From positions 1-37,819 of the forward strand of contig JAPLTI010000183.1 in assembly GCA_026398285.1 (NCBI GenBank): DNA of 37,819 bases. Reading direction: 5' to 3'. A model generated the notes under the pieces. That model did no database searches, had not been told where the DNA came from, and saw only the letters and a list, made by a program, of their open reading frames with translations. Below, piece by piece: positions 1 to 7,672 of this stretch; position 1 is the stretch's first letter; each line of letters opens with the position of its first letter. A program made the translations under genes and the position numbers. Source of the stretch: Verrucomicrobiota bacterium. GTDB lineage: Bacteria; Verrucomicrobiota; Verrucomicrobiia; Chthoniobacterales; Terrimicrobiaceae.

Positions 1-759
1 CGACTTGTCCGACGATGGGATTTTTTCAAACCAAGAGTCGATTTGCGTGGGTTTGACAAAGCAGTCATTGCCCGCCGCAAGAACCAGTGTCGGCGCATGG
101 ATGCCCGCAGCCAACGAGGCGCTATCTGCAATGAGATCCCCCAGTTCGACCAGGAAGCGCAGACTGAAGCCGCGGATATGATGTGGTTTTTCACTGAGGG
201 AATCTTGATACGCGCGATCCCTCGTCAACGGCGGGGCGATGGATTTTCCATTCACGAACCGGCTTGGCGTGAGCCTGAGGCCTGGCGTAACGGTTGCCAT
301 GCGGCGTAAAACCCAGCGCACAGTTCCAGGCACCGGCCGCCGCAAGCCCACCACAGGAACGGATAAAATCACACCATCCACCGCATGGCGGGAGTCACCG
401 CTTTTTCTCGACCACCCCGCGTAGCCTGCGGCGAGGAGCGAGCCCATGCTCTCGCCCATGAGAAACACCGGTCGCCCCTCATGGGACTTTCGCAGAGCGG
501 CGACAAAGGCGGCGATGTCCAGCATCTGCTTTTCAAACTCCAGCGCCGCCCCGCGCCGCGCGGCGATGTGGTCACTGCCCTGCCCGCGCAGATCGAGCGC
601 GTGAAACGCATACCCTGGAATCCGCGCAGGGAGCGGATGAAATTGCTCACCCGAGCCATTCATTCCGTGCACGCAAGCGACCACCGCCCGGCAGTCTGCG
701 GTCGGCCAGGAGTGCGCGCTGCGCGGCTCCCGGTCATGCGTGGTCCATGAAAATCTCAT
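1..759 (-). CDS. alpha/beta hydrolase (lysophospholipase/S33 type), C-terminus cut by window edge
   Basis: This is an open frame of 253 codons read leftwards that runs off the window with no stop, so the protein is incomplete at its C-terminus. It shows the serine-hydrolase plan: an HGMNGSG oxyanion-loop segment near residue 31, a DLRGQG strand-turn near residue 56, and the nucleophile elbow GESMGS near residue 102 with Ser as the expected catalytic residue. Near the edge, APTLVLAAGNDCFVK is the usual segment carrying the acid residue (Asp). The final His would lie outside the window. Enzymes of this plan are monoglyceride lipases or lysophospholipases; the substrate cannot be told. It is divergent from the exported protein at 794, with only 34 bases between them. 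The ATG at 757-759 is chosen because the protein begins directly before the fold. Confidence 0.85.
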   Translation of the reverse strand, partial: MRFSWTTHDREPRSAHSWPTADCRAVVACVHGMNGSGEQFHPLPARIPGYAFHALDLRGQGSDHIAARRGAALEFEKQMLDIAAFVAALRKSHEGRPVFLMGESMGSLLAAGYAGWSRKSGDSRHAVDGVILSVPVVGLRRPVPGTVRWVLRRMATVTPGLRLTPSRFVNGKSIAPPLTRDRAYQDSLSEKPHHIRGFSLRFLVELGDLIADSASLAAGIHAPTLVLAAGNDCFVKPTQIDSWFEKIPSSDKS

Positions 760-786
760 TGCCAATTCAGCGCGCAGTAATAAATC
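759..786 (+). promoter_or_regulatory. possible sigma-70 promoter of the exported protein
   Basis: TTGCCA (759-764), a 16-base spacer and TAAATC (781-786). The ATG follows 7 bases after the -10, so a transcript would start at or just before the start codon. The boxes are imperfect. The same spacing is seen upstream of the genes at 6858, 13048 and 20667. Confidence 0.3.
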
Positions 787-793
787 CGAAGGC

Positions 794-1306
794 ATGATCC
801 GCCTTGCAGCCCTTGTTTTTCTTTTCCAGACGCTTTCCGCATTTGCCGCTCAACTTGATCTCGCCGTGGTGCAATTTCCAGAAGTAAAAACCGCTGCCGA
901 ACTCAACACAGCGCTCGCCGGCGTGAACCTTGCCGAAATAACAAACGCCGACCGCACCGTCACCAGCGTGCGGTATCTCCAAGGCGGCATGGTTCTCTTT
1001 AGCCAATCCATTCCATCCACCGCCACGCTGAGTTCCTCGACACGCCTTGGGAACTCCCGCGCGGATGTGACAGGCACCTTGAAAAACAATTCACTCCAAG
1101 TGGAAATCCGCCTCACCGAGGGTGTCGATGCCGGTCTGCGGCGCTTTACCAGCCGCACCCACGCCGGCTCCGCTCCGCTTCCCGCCGGAGCGCCCCGAGT
1201 CATCGCCATGCGCATCATCACGGGAAGAACAAAATCCGTCACCAAAGGGAGTGCCGAGGTGAAGGAATCCGTATCCTGCCATGTAGTCCTCGCGCAGCTG
1301 CGCTGA
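794..1306 (+). CDS. hypothetical exported protein
   Basis: The product has 170 residues. The first 20 or so residues form a typical signal peptide (MIRLAALVFLFQTLSAFAA, cleavage near AFA-A), so it is probably periplasmic or secreted. The rest is rich in Thr, Ser and Val and looks beta-structured, with no cysteines except one near the C-terminus and no motif I recognise. I chose the ATG at 794 over the earlier in-frame ATG at 740 because the signal peptide begins there and the earlier start would put 18 charged residues in front of it. The gene ends 6 bases before the convergent corA gene. No function can be assigned. Confidence 0.7.
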   Translation: MIRLAALVFLFQTLSAFAAQLDLAVVQFPEVKTAAELNTALAGVNLAEITNADRTVTSVRYLQGGMVLFSQSIPSTATLSSSTRLGNSRADVTGTLKNNSLQVEIRLTEGVDAGLRRFTSRTHAGSAPLPAGAPRVIAMRIITGRTKSVTKGSAEVKESVSCHVVLAQLR

Positions 1307-1312
1307 GCCGCC

Positions 1313-2380
1313 TCAGAACCAGCGCTTGCGTTTAAAGAAGACCAACATCCCGCCCGAAATCGCCGCGCAGAGCGCCCAGAAGAAAACATAGCCGAAGGGC
1401 CAGGAAAGCTCCGGCATGTTCGCTGGAAACTCGGTCTTGAAATTCATCCCGTAAACGCCGGCCAAAAATGTGAGGGGAATGAACAAAACCGAAACGATGG
1501 TCAGCACGCGGATGATTTCATTTGTGCGGAATCCCACGCTCGAAAGGTAGAGATCCATCAAGCCCGCGCTGAGATCACGGTAGCTTTCGATGATGTCGAT
1601 GATCTGCGTAACATGGTCATAGCAGTCGCGCACATACACCTGCGTGGCCCGTGTCACGAGTCCCGAGTCGTCGCGCATGAGCGTGCTGAAAATTTCCCGG
1701 TGCGGCCAGGCCGCGCGTCGCAGCGCCAGAAGAAGCCGCTTCGCCTCGTAGAGTTTCCTCAGGCTGCTGCGAACCGGCTTTTCCAATAACTCCTCCTCGA
1801 CCTCTTCGATGCTGTCGCCGACGGATTCCAGAACGGGAAAAATCTGATCCACGGTCGCGTCCAGAAGGGCATACGCGAGGTAGTCGGGCTTCATGCGGCG
1901 GGCATACCCGCGGCCTGATTTCAATCGGGTCCGCACCGATTCGAACACATCGTGCCCAACATCCTCCTGGATCGTGATCAAAAACGATTCCCCCAAAAAC
2001 AAGCTCACCTGCTCGAAGCACAATTCGTCGCCTTCCTGAAAATAAACCATCTCGCTCACGATGAAGAAGTGGTTTTCAAAAGGCTCGATCTTGGGCCGCT
2101 GCGCCGTGTTCAAGACATCCTCCACCGCCAGCGCATGCAGACCAAAACGCTCGGCCACCCGCTCCAGCAGCGGCACATCGCCCAGTCCCTCGATGTCGAT
2201 CCAGTTTACTTTCGAGGGATCGTATTTCGCCATGAGCGAGTCCCAGTCCGTGAATTCCTCGTCCAGCAGCGAGTCGGCATCGTATTGGATCAACCGCATT
2301 TTTGCCGGCCCCGACGCTCCCGGCGGTGCGTTCAATGTTCCAGGAGGGGTTCCAGACGGCTTGTAGCAAAAACGAATCAT
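1313..2380 (-). CDS. corA: CorA-family magnesium/cobalt channel
   Basis: The 355-residue product has the CorA layout: an N-terminal cytoplasmic domain ending in a long helical region, then two C-terminal membrane helices. The signature YGMNF (GMN at about 311-313) sits at the end of the first membrane helix and forms the ion selectivity loop; the second helix ends in a basic tail KRKRWF, as in the family. The protein works as an inner-membrane pentamer importing Mg2+ or related divalent ions. The start is uncertain: the frame stays open upstream to an ATG at 2563, but the residues added do not resemble the family, so I use the ATG at 2378-2380. No strong ribosome site is seen at either. It is convergent with the exported protein gene. 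Confidence 0.93.
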   Translation of the reverse strand: MIRFCYKPSGTPPGTLNAPPGASGPAKMRLIQYDADSLLDEEFTDWDSLMAKYDPSKVNWIDIEGLGDVPLLERVAERFGLHALAVEDVLNTAQRPKIEPFENHFFIVSEMVYFQEGDELCFEQVSLFLGESFLITIQEDVGHDVFESVRTRLKSGRGYARRMKPDYLAYALLDATVDQIFPVLESVGDSIEEVEEELLEKPVRSSLRKLYEAKRLLLALRRAAWPHREIFSTLMRDDSGLVTRATQVYVRDCYDHVTQIIDIIESYRDLSAGLMDLYLSSVGFRTNEIIRVLTIVSVLFIPLTFLAGVYGMNFKTEFPANMPELSWPFGYVFFWALCAAISGGMLVFFKRKRWF

Positions 2381-2632
2381 GACGACTCGCGCTACATCAA
2401 AAGCGCCGCCAATGACACGCTCTTTTTCGTGACAAAAAAGCATTTCTATTTGGAATGACTCGCGTTTCGTCTTGAAAACACGCTTCCTCGTGGGTATTTC
2501 ACCCCACAGGATATAGCTTGCATCGGGTTCCGGACTAGACGATTGAGAGATGTGCGAACTCAAACAAAAGACCGACTTTCGAGCATTACTTTTGGGTTGA
2601 GTTTTTTACAAGGAAACTAAATAACTATTCAT

Positions 2633-2923
2633 ATGATCAACGACCAAAAAATGGATCAGCGCATCACAGTGCGGCTGACAGACGACGAACTCAACGCAGC
2701 CGAGCGAGCAGCGATCGCTGAAGGCGACCGGAAAATAAGCACCCTTATTAGACGCGCGCTTTTGGTTTTTTTGCGCGATCGGGGTTACACAAATATCGGC
2801 GCCGCTCAATTTGCTCCTGGGTATCTGAACCCGAACGCGCACATTCCGCAGCCGGTCACACAGGCTCAGCCGCAATATGGAGCCGCCGCTCCACAATACG
2901 GTCAGCCAAACACGCTCTCGTAA
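2633..2923 (+). CDS. small ribbon-helix-helix DNA-binding protein with Pro/Gln-rich tail
   Basis: The product has 96 residues. Residues 8-50 read as a ribbon-helix-helix fold of the CopG/Arc type: a beta strand (QRITVRLTDDEL), a helix and a second helix (KISTLIRRALLVFLRDRG). Such domains dimerise and bind operator DNA. The last 40 residues are a low-complexity Pro/Gln/Ala/Tyr tail with a repeated PQYG, which is unusual for a plain CopG repressor and may be a disordered interaction tail. There is no toxin partner beside it; the next gene is an unrelated oxidoreductase. An AAGGA sequence lies about 20 bases upstream of the first ATG, which is too far, so the second ATG at 2651 is an alternative start. 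Confidence 0.65.
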   Translation: MINDQKMDQRITVRLTDDELNAAERAAIAEGDRKISTLIRRALLVFLRDRGYTNIGAAQFAPGYLNPNAHIPQPVTQAQPQYGAAAPQYGQPNTLS

Positions 2924-2992
2924 AAAATTACAGCGACTGAGCCGCAGAGCGAATCGCTTTCGCTTTTGCGGTCGGTTGATTAAGCTCGCGGC

Positions 2993-4172
2993 ATGATTGC
3001 CATTGTAGGAGGCGGGCTTGCTGGGTTGGCGTGTGCGCTGGAGCTGCACCGCGTTGGCAGAGAATTTGTGCTTTTCGAGGCGGCACCCGTTTTGGGTGGC
3101 CGCCAGCGCACATCGCACAAGGACGGGTTCATACTGGATCACGGCTTTCAGGTCGTGCTGAGTTCTTATGATGCGGTTGCATCCGTTTGCGACATGGCTT
3201 CTTTGCAACCCCGTTGGTTTGAATCCGGTGCCTTGTTGCACGACGGGCGACGCCTCACGCATCTGGCGAGTCCGTTTGAAAATCCGGTCGCCGCGCTGAT
3301 TTCGCAGGCTTTTTCCATTCCAGACAAACTCCGCTTGGCGAGGCTGGGAGCGGAATTGCTGCTCACTACAACGGAAAAACTCACCGCCCGTTGCGCCGCG
3401 CTGGAGGATGTCTCCACGCGCGTCTTTTTGAAGCAACGCGGATTCTCGGAGTCATTTTTCTCCCGCTTCGCTCAACCCTTTTTTGGCGGCGTGTTGCTCG
3501 ACAACGACCTCTCAACGAGCGCCGGGCTTTTTCTCTATTACCTGAAAAAATTCCTCGTCGGCCGCGCTTGGATTCCCGCCGGCGGCATCCAGTCGCTTCC
3601 CGAGGCCCTTGGCTCGCAGTTGCCATCCACCGCGCTTCTCCTCAACACGCGCGTTGCCGGCATCTTCCACGACCCTCACGGCCTCGTTCTGGAAAACGGT
3701 GACACCCTGCGTGCCGATAAAATCATCCTCGCGCTTGATGAACCGTCTCTTTGCCAACTCCTCCGTCTGCCGGCCCCACCGCCTGCGCGCGGTGTTTCCG
3801 GAGAGCGCTCACCGCCGTGTGCGCCACTTTGTTCAAATCACAAACATCGCCCGCGAGTTCGCGCCATCCGGTTGGCATTTGATCTCCGCCACCGTCCTTG
3901 AGGGCGCTGGCCTCTCCCCGGCGCAACTTGCCGACGAGGCCGCGCGCGAGATTGCTAGTGTTTTTCCTCACGCGGCAGGCGCGCTCGAGCATTTGGAAAC
4001 AATCCATGTGCCCTATGCGGTTCCCAGCCAGCCGCCCGGCTTTGCTGGAAGGAATGCCTTCCCCGATCTTCCTGAAAATGTCTATGCTTGTGGCGACTGG
4101 GAGCGTGGAGCCAGCATACAGGCGGCTTTGCGATCCGGCATTGAAACAGCAAAACGCGTCCTTTGTGGTTGA
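2993..4172 (+). pseudogene. NAD(P)/FAD-dependent oxidoreductase (amine oxidase / protoporphyrinogen oxidase-like), frame broken
   Basis: The first frame (2993 to about 3790) begins with a dinucleotide-binding motif (IAIVGGGLAGLACALEL, residues 2-18) and the FEA...LGGR segment typical of FAD amine oxidases and phytoene-desaturase-like enzymes. It runs in good family style to DEPSLCQLLRLPAP. After that the frame turns to nonsense and stops at 3901. The matching C-terminal half is in another frame from about 3795 to 4172: HFVQITNIAREFAPSG, then a VYACGDWERGASIQAAL segment that closes the FAD site. The join also looks short compared with relatives, where I expect roughly 20 more residues, so a small deletion with loss of frame is likely. 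It could be true decay or an assembly error. It heads a run with the isomerase, flippase-like and RibD-like genes. Confidence 0.75.
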
Positions 4173-4178
4173 TCTGAA

Positions 4179-5090
4179 ATGAAACTTTCCCTTTCCACCT
4201 GCTGGAATTCTTGGCGGCATTCGGATGGCCGCAGCATGGTGGAGGAAATACTCTCCCTCGGCTTCGACTCGCTGGAGCTGAGCCACGGCATACGCTCCTC
4301 GCAACTCGAAGGCGTGCTGCAGGCCCGCGAGCGCCGGAAGTTCAAGGTCTCCAGTGTTCACAATTTCCTGCCTATGCCGGTGGAGGTTCTCACCGATTCG
4401 CCGGATTGCTACGAGTTCACATCCCACCGCCCCAAAGACCGTGACCGCGCCCTGCGGCTCACCCTTTCCACTATCGACTGGGCTGAAAAACTCGGCGCCC
4501 CTTTTGTCGTGGTGCACACCGGCCGCATCCGCTCCCTCAAGCTCACCGCCCCGCTGCGCAAGATGGTGGAGCAGGGAAAAATTTACTCCCGCGAATTCAT
4601 CAAACGAAAACTCGATGCGGTCCAGGCGCGCGAAAAAGTCGCGGACATGCACAATGCGCGGGTCTTGGAACTCCTCGGCGAAGCTGTATCCCATGCCGGC
4701 AAGCGCGGGGTGAAGCTCGGCATCGAAAACCGCGAGTATTACGAAGCCGTCCCCTCCGAGCGCGATTTTACCGATTTTCTTCAGCGCCTCGATGCCGCGC
4801 ACACCGGTTATTGGCATGACTTCGGCCACGCCCAGATCAAGCACAACCTGGGTCTCATCGACCATGCCCAGCATTTGGAAAAGATGGCTCCCCGCCTGCT
4901 CGGATGCCATATCCACGACACGCGCCCGCCTTTCCGCGACCACTGCCCGCCTTTCACCGGCGAGACACCATTCGACCAACTCGTTCCTCTTCTACCTAAA
5001 AAATGCGCCACCGTTTTGGAAATGTCCCCGCGCACAGAAGCGGCTGACATTGTGAAGGCCGTTGAGGAGTGGAATAAAAAATTCAAATAA
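4179..5090 (+). CDS. sugar phosphate isomerase/epimerase-type TIM-barrel protein
   Basis: The 303-residue product belongs to the xylose isomerase-like TIM-barrel (AP endonuclease 2) superfamily. Metal-ligand and barrel-strand segments are visible in order: FDSLELSHG near residue 28, VVVHTGR near 110, GIENREYYEAVPSE near 183 (Glu ligand), YWHDFGHAQIKHN near 212 (Asp and His ligands) and GCHIHDTR near 243. A divalent metal enzyme acting on a sugar or polyol phosphate is expected; the substrate cannot be read. The gene starts 6 bases after the oxidoreductase and ends 3 bases before the next gene, so it is co-transcribed. A long open frame on the opposite strand across this gene is only a mirror of its codon bias. 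Confidence 0.85.
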   Translation: MKLSLSTCWNSWRHSDGRSMVEEILSLGFDSLELSHGIRSSQLEGVLQARERRKFKVSSVHNFLPMPVEVLTDSPDCYEFTSHRPKDRDRALRLTLSTIDWAEKLGAPFVVVHTGRIRSLKLTAPLRKMVEQGKIYSREFIKRKLDAVQAREKVADMHNARVLELLGEAVSHAGKRGVKLGIENREYYEAVPSERDFTDFLQRLDAAHTGYWHDFGHAQIKHNLGLIDHAQHLEKMAPRLLGCHIHDTRPPFRDHCPPFTGETPFDQLVPLLPKKCATVLEMSPRTEAADIVKAVEEWNKKFK

Positions 5091-5093
5091 TTC

Positions 5094-6137
5094 ATGAAAC
5101 GGCACCTTCTCACGGCCATCCAGGTCATCATTACCATCGGCCTTCTCTGGTGGATTTTTCGCAACCCCGAGCAAAACCAAAAACTCCTCGCCGCGCTGGA
5201 TGCCGCCAATAACTGGTGGCTCGTGCCAGGCTTGGCCGCGCTCGGCGGCGGACTCCTCCTGCAAGCCAAACGCTGGCTCCTCCTCCTGGAAGTGCAGGGC
5301 ATTGTCATTTCCTACTGGCGGAGCCTGCGGATCCTCCTGATCGGAATGTTTTTCAACCTCTTCCTGCTGGGATCAACCGGCGGCGACATCATCAAAATTT
5401 TTCTCATCATGCGCGAGGCCCCGGATAAAAAAGCCGGTGCGCTCCTGAGTGTTTTCATCGACCGCGTCGTAGGCGTGCTCGCGCTGGCACTCGTTTCCTC
5501 TGTTGTCATCATCCTGCGTTGGGACGATCTCATGAAGCATGAGGTGACCCGCTACGGCGTCTTCACCGCCGCCGTCATTTTGGGAGGATCGATCGGCTTC
5601 ATCCTCGTGGCATGGCTCACCGGGCGTCTCGACCTCGCCACCAAGCTGCCGCACTGGCTCCCGGCGCGCGACAAGATCGCCGAGGCCGCTGGCGCGTTCG
5701 TGCAATATGCCCGCGCAGGAAAATCCGTCGGCTTGGCATTCCTGCTGTCTATTCCCGCACACATTCTCATGTTCTCGACATTCTGGTTCGGTGCCAAAGC
5801 CTTCGCCGCCGGGCTGAACCTGCTGAGTATTTATTGCGTGATGCCAATCGTAGCGACCGTCACGGCCCTACCCATCAGCGTCGGAGGAGCTGGCCTCCGC
5901 GAGGGCCTCTTCATCAAAATCCTCGGTGCGCTTTACGCAACTCCCGAGCCAATCGCCACACTCGTCTCCCTCTCCGGATTCATGATGCAGGTCTTCTGGA
6001 GTCTCATCGGCGGCGCCATTTACCTCGCCTACCGCTCAACCGAACACACCTCCCTCGCTGAAATGGAAAAATCCGTCGACGACCTCGAAAAGCGCGTCGA
6101 GCACAATATCGAAGCCGGCCGCTCACCCGAGGCATGA
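5094..6137 (+). CDS. lysylphosphatidylglycerol synthase TM-region / flippase-like membrane protein (YbhN/AglD type)
   Basis: The 347-residue integral membrane protein has about eight hydrophobic segments. The arrangement matches the flippase-like domain family (UPF0104, lysylphosphatidylglycerol synthase transmembrane region): NLFLLGSTGGDIIKIFLI near residue 88, then DRVVGVLALAL near 122, and SVGGAGLREG near 261. In this family the motifs lie in the lipid-translocating part. No aminoacyl transferase domain follows, so it is the stand-alone version. The C-terminal 30 residues are charged and cytoplasmic. It overlaps the next gene by ATGA (6134-6137). A role in moving a lipid-linked molecule across the inner membrane is inference. 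Confidence 0.85.
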   Translation: MKRHLLTAIQVIITIGLLWWIFRNPEQNQKLLAALDAANNWWLVPGLAALGGGLLLQAKRWLLLLEVQGIVISYWRSLRILLIGMFFNLFLLGSTGGDIIKIFLIMREAPDKKAGALLSVFIDRVVGVLALALVSSVVIILRWDDLMKHEVTRYGVFTAAVILGGSIGFILVAWLTGRLDLATKLPHWLPARDKIAEAAGAFVQYARAGKSVGLAFLLSIPAHILMFSTFWFGAKAFAAGLNLLSIYCVMPIVATVTALPISVGGAGLREGLFIKILGALYATPEPIATLVSLSGFMMQVFWSLIGGAIYLAYRSTEHTSLAEMEKSVDDLEKRVEHNIEAGRSPEA

Positions 6138-6826
6138 GGCCAAAAATCCACGCCCACTTTGCCATGACGGCGGATGGCAAGATCAGCACAAAAAACCTCA
6201 CCCCATCGCAGTTCACATCCCCCGCCGACAAAGCGCGCATCGGCGAAATCCGTGCACACCACGACGCCATCCTCGTCGGACGCGGCACTGTGGCTGCCGA
6301 CACCATGTCGATGCGCCTCTCGAGTGAAAAACTCCGCGCCGCCCGCATCAAGCAAGGCCGCCCGCCCGAGCCGCTGCGCGTCGTCATCAGCAACGCTGGG
6401 AAAATTGATCCCTCGTGGAAAATCTTCCAGCACACCGGCTCGCCAATAGTCATCCTGTCCACCACGCGAATGCCGCAAAAGCTCCGCGCCACCCTCGCCC
6501 CGCTCTGTGACCTTCACCTTTACGAATCCCCTACCGTTCCCCTCCCCGCCGCCTTTGCAATGCTTCGCGCCGAGTATGGGGTGAAATCCCTCGTCTGCGA
6601 AGGCGGTGGCGCCCTCCTGCGCTCACTCGCCGCCGACGACCTCCTCGACGAAATCCACCTCACGCTGGCCCCCGTCCTCTTCGGTGGAGCCGCCGCACCC
6701 ACGCTCACCGGCCTGCCCGGTGATTTTCTGCCGAAGCCGCTCGAGTTCCGATTGGCAAAAATGGAACCCCTCGGCGACGAGTGCCTCCTCCGTTTCAAAA
6801 AGAAAAGACATCAGGCGAAAAGTTGA
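6134..6826 (+). CDS. RibD C-terminal / dihydrofolate-reductase-like reductase
   Basis: The 230-residue product corresponds to the reductase half of RibD: HFAMTADGKIST at residues 7-18 (NADPH and substrate strand), ILVGRGTVAADTM near 49-61 and LVCEGGGALLRSL near 155-167, which is the nucleotide-binding loop, followed by APVLFGG near 181. No deaminase (HAE, PCxxxGxT) domain is present. Stand-alone members include archaeal-type riboflavin pathway reductases and assorted DHFR-like reductases. The start ATG overlaps the previous stop, so it is translated in one operon with the oxidoreductase, isomerase and flippase-like genes. Riboflavin pathway membership is possible but not shown by its neighbours. 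Confidence 0.85.
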   Translation: MRPKIHAHFAMTADGKISTKNLTPSQFTSPADKARIGEIRAHHDAILVGRGTVAADTMSMRLSSEKLRAARIKQGRPPEPLRVVISNAGKIDPSWKIFQHTGSPIVILSTTRMPQKLRATLAPLCDLHLYESPTVPLPAAFAMLRAEYGVKSLVCEGGGALLRSLAADDLLDEIHLTLAPVLFGGAAAPTLTGLPGDFLPKPLEFRLAKMEPLGDECLLRFKKKRHQAKS

Positions 6827-6851
6827 CCTCCATTCACGCCGCACATAGCGT
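6823..6851 (+). promoter_or_regulatory. possible sigma-70 promoter of the Thr-Pro-tailed exported protein
   Basis: TTGACC (6823-6828) overlaps the end of the preceding gene, followed by a 17-base spacer and TAGCGT (6846-6851). The start codon at 6858 lies 6 bases after the -10. The -35 is good and the -10 poor. Confidence 0.3.
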
Positions 6852-6857
6852 ATCAAC

Positions 6858-7520
6858 ATGAAGACTCGATTCATCTGCACCCTCCTTGCATGTCTGACTT
6901 TGCTGGCCACCGCTGCCAGCGCCCAACTCCTGATTTACAATCTTTCCCTCGATAAAACCGGCCGCAGCGTGAACTACACCTTCTTCGACAGCGGATACCT
7001 AGTAGTCGATCTCGAAGCATCCACATTTTCATCCGTGATCGTGCTTACAGACCCGAACACCTTCACCTATTACCAAACCGCCGGACTTGTTACCGGCAGC
7101 TATTCCACGATGCTCGACTACTCCGGTTACAATCACGCCGTGTTGTTTGGAACCTCCTCAGGGACCGATAACGCCGCCCTGCAAGTCATCGGAGGTATCG
7201 AATCGAACCGCAACATCGGAGGCGACCAGCGTGCGAATCTGGCCAGAAAGCTACGGGGCTACTTCCTCGCAAGCGGTCCTCAAGTAGATGCAAGCACAGG
7301 CAATAGCACGACATCCAACAGCACTACGACCTCATTTCAATATGGCTACGCAGGTTCCAGCGAGGCCGCGGCCACCTACGATTCAAATCTCACCAGGCAG
7401 GCGAACAACCAAGGTCTTGACAGCGCCGGCGCGCTGGATCTCATCGGCCAGATCCTCGCCAACCGAGGCGTTCCCGGTTACACCCCGACGCCGACGCCTA
7501 CTCCCACGCCGACGCCCTGA
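6858..7520 (+). CDS. hypothetical exported protein with C-terminal Thr-Pro repeat
   Basis: The 220-residue product starts with a clear signal peptide (MKTRFICTLLACLTLLATAASA, cleavage before QLL). The mature part is Thr/Ser/Asn/Tyr-rich with a beta-like pattern and no cysteines, and has a repeated TTSNSTTTS stretch near residue 150. The protein ends in a run of about seven Thr-Pro dipeptides. Such Thr-Pro tails are usual as flexible linkers in verrucomicrobial surface proteins; here the tail is the C-terminus and no anchor domain follows. No catalytic motif is recognised. A pair of hairpins follows the stop, and beyond that the promoter of the flagellin relative. Confidence 0.75.
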   Translation: MKTRFICTLLACLTLLATAASAQLLIYNLSLDKTGRSVNYTFFDSGYLVVDLEASTFSSVIVLTDPNTFTYYQTAGLVTGSYSTMLDYSGYNHAVLFGTSSGTDNAALQVIGGIESNRNIGGDQRANLARKLRGYFLASGPQVDASTGNSTTSNSTTTSFQYGYAGSSEAAATYDSNLTRQANNQGLDSAGALDLIGQILANRGVPGYTPTPTPTPTPTP

Positions 7521-7522
7521 GT

Positions 7523-7593
7523 TCTCCCCGTTCGGGAGACCACACACATATTCTCTCAGCACCCTGATTTATTTCTAAATCCGGGGAGAGAAT
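7523..7593 (+). terminator. two tandem hairpins after the exported protein gene
   Basis: The first hairpin pairs TCTCCC (7523-7528) with GGGAGA (7534-7539). The second is larger: ATTCTCTC (7550-7557) pairs with GAGAGAAT (7586-7593), and inside it CCCTGATTTA (7562-7571) pairs with TAAATCCGGG (7576-7585) around a 4-base loop, with one mismatch. There is no long T run after either, so termination is likely but not certain. The right arm overlaps the -35 element of the next promoter. Confidence 0.55.
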
Positions 7594-7602
7594 TGCCGAT
7601 AT
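7576..7602 (+). promoter_or_regulatory. sigma-28 (FliA)-type promoter upstream of the flagellin relative
   Basis: TAAATCCG (7576-7583), exactly 11 bases, then GCCGATAT (7595-7602). The classic flagellar sigma-28 consensus is TAAAGTTT, 11 bases, GCCGATAA. The TAAA core, the spacing and seven of eight -10 bases match. The gene it would serve encodes a flagellin-like protein, which is what this sigma factor normally transcribes. A leader of about 60 bases follows to the start codon. Confidence 0.65.
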
Positions 7603-7672
7603 CTTACCTTGGCAGGCGCAAACCCGCGCGAGCCCGAAAGCGGAACGGAATCCGCAAAACAAGACAAAGGAT

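Noticed and set aside
43-750. Several plus-strand open frames near the left edge
   Set aside because: The minus-strand frame there is open throughout and encodes an alpha/beta hydrolase with the GESMGS elbow; the plus-strand frames are shadows.
3723-4979. Open frame of 418 codons on the minus strand
   Set aside because: It lies antisense to the sugar isomerase and the oxidoreductase end, which have clear family motifs. Its translation has no domain and is a mirror of the GC-rich codon bias.
7603-7672. Possible cyclic-di-GMP (GEMM) riboswitch in the leader of the flagellin relative
   Set aside because: GCGCAAACCC and CGAAAG resemble parts of the motif, but the second half is missing and the leader is too short.
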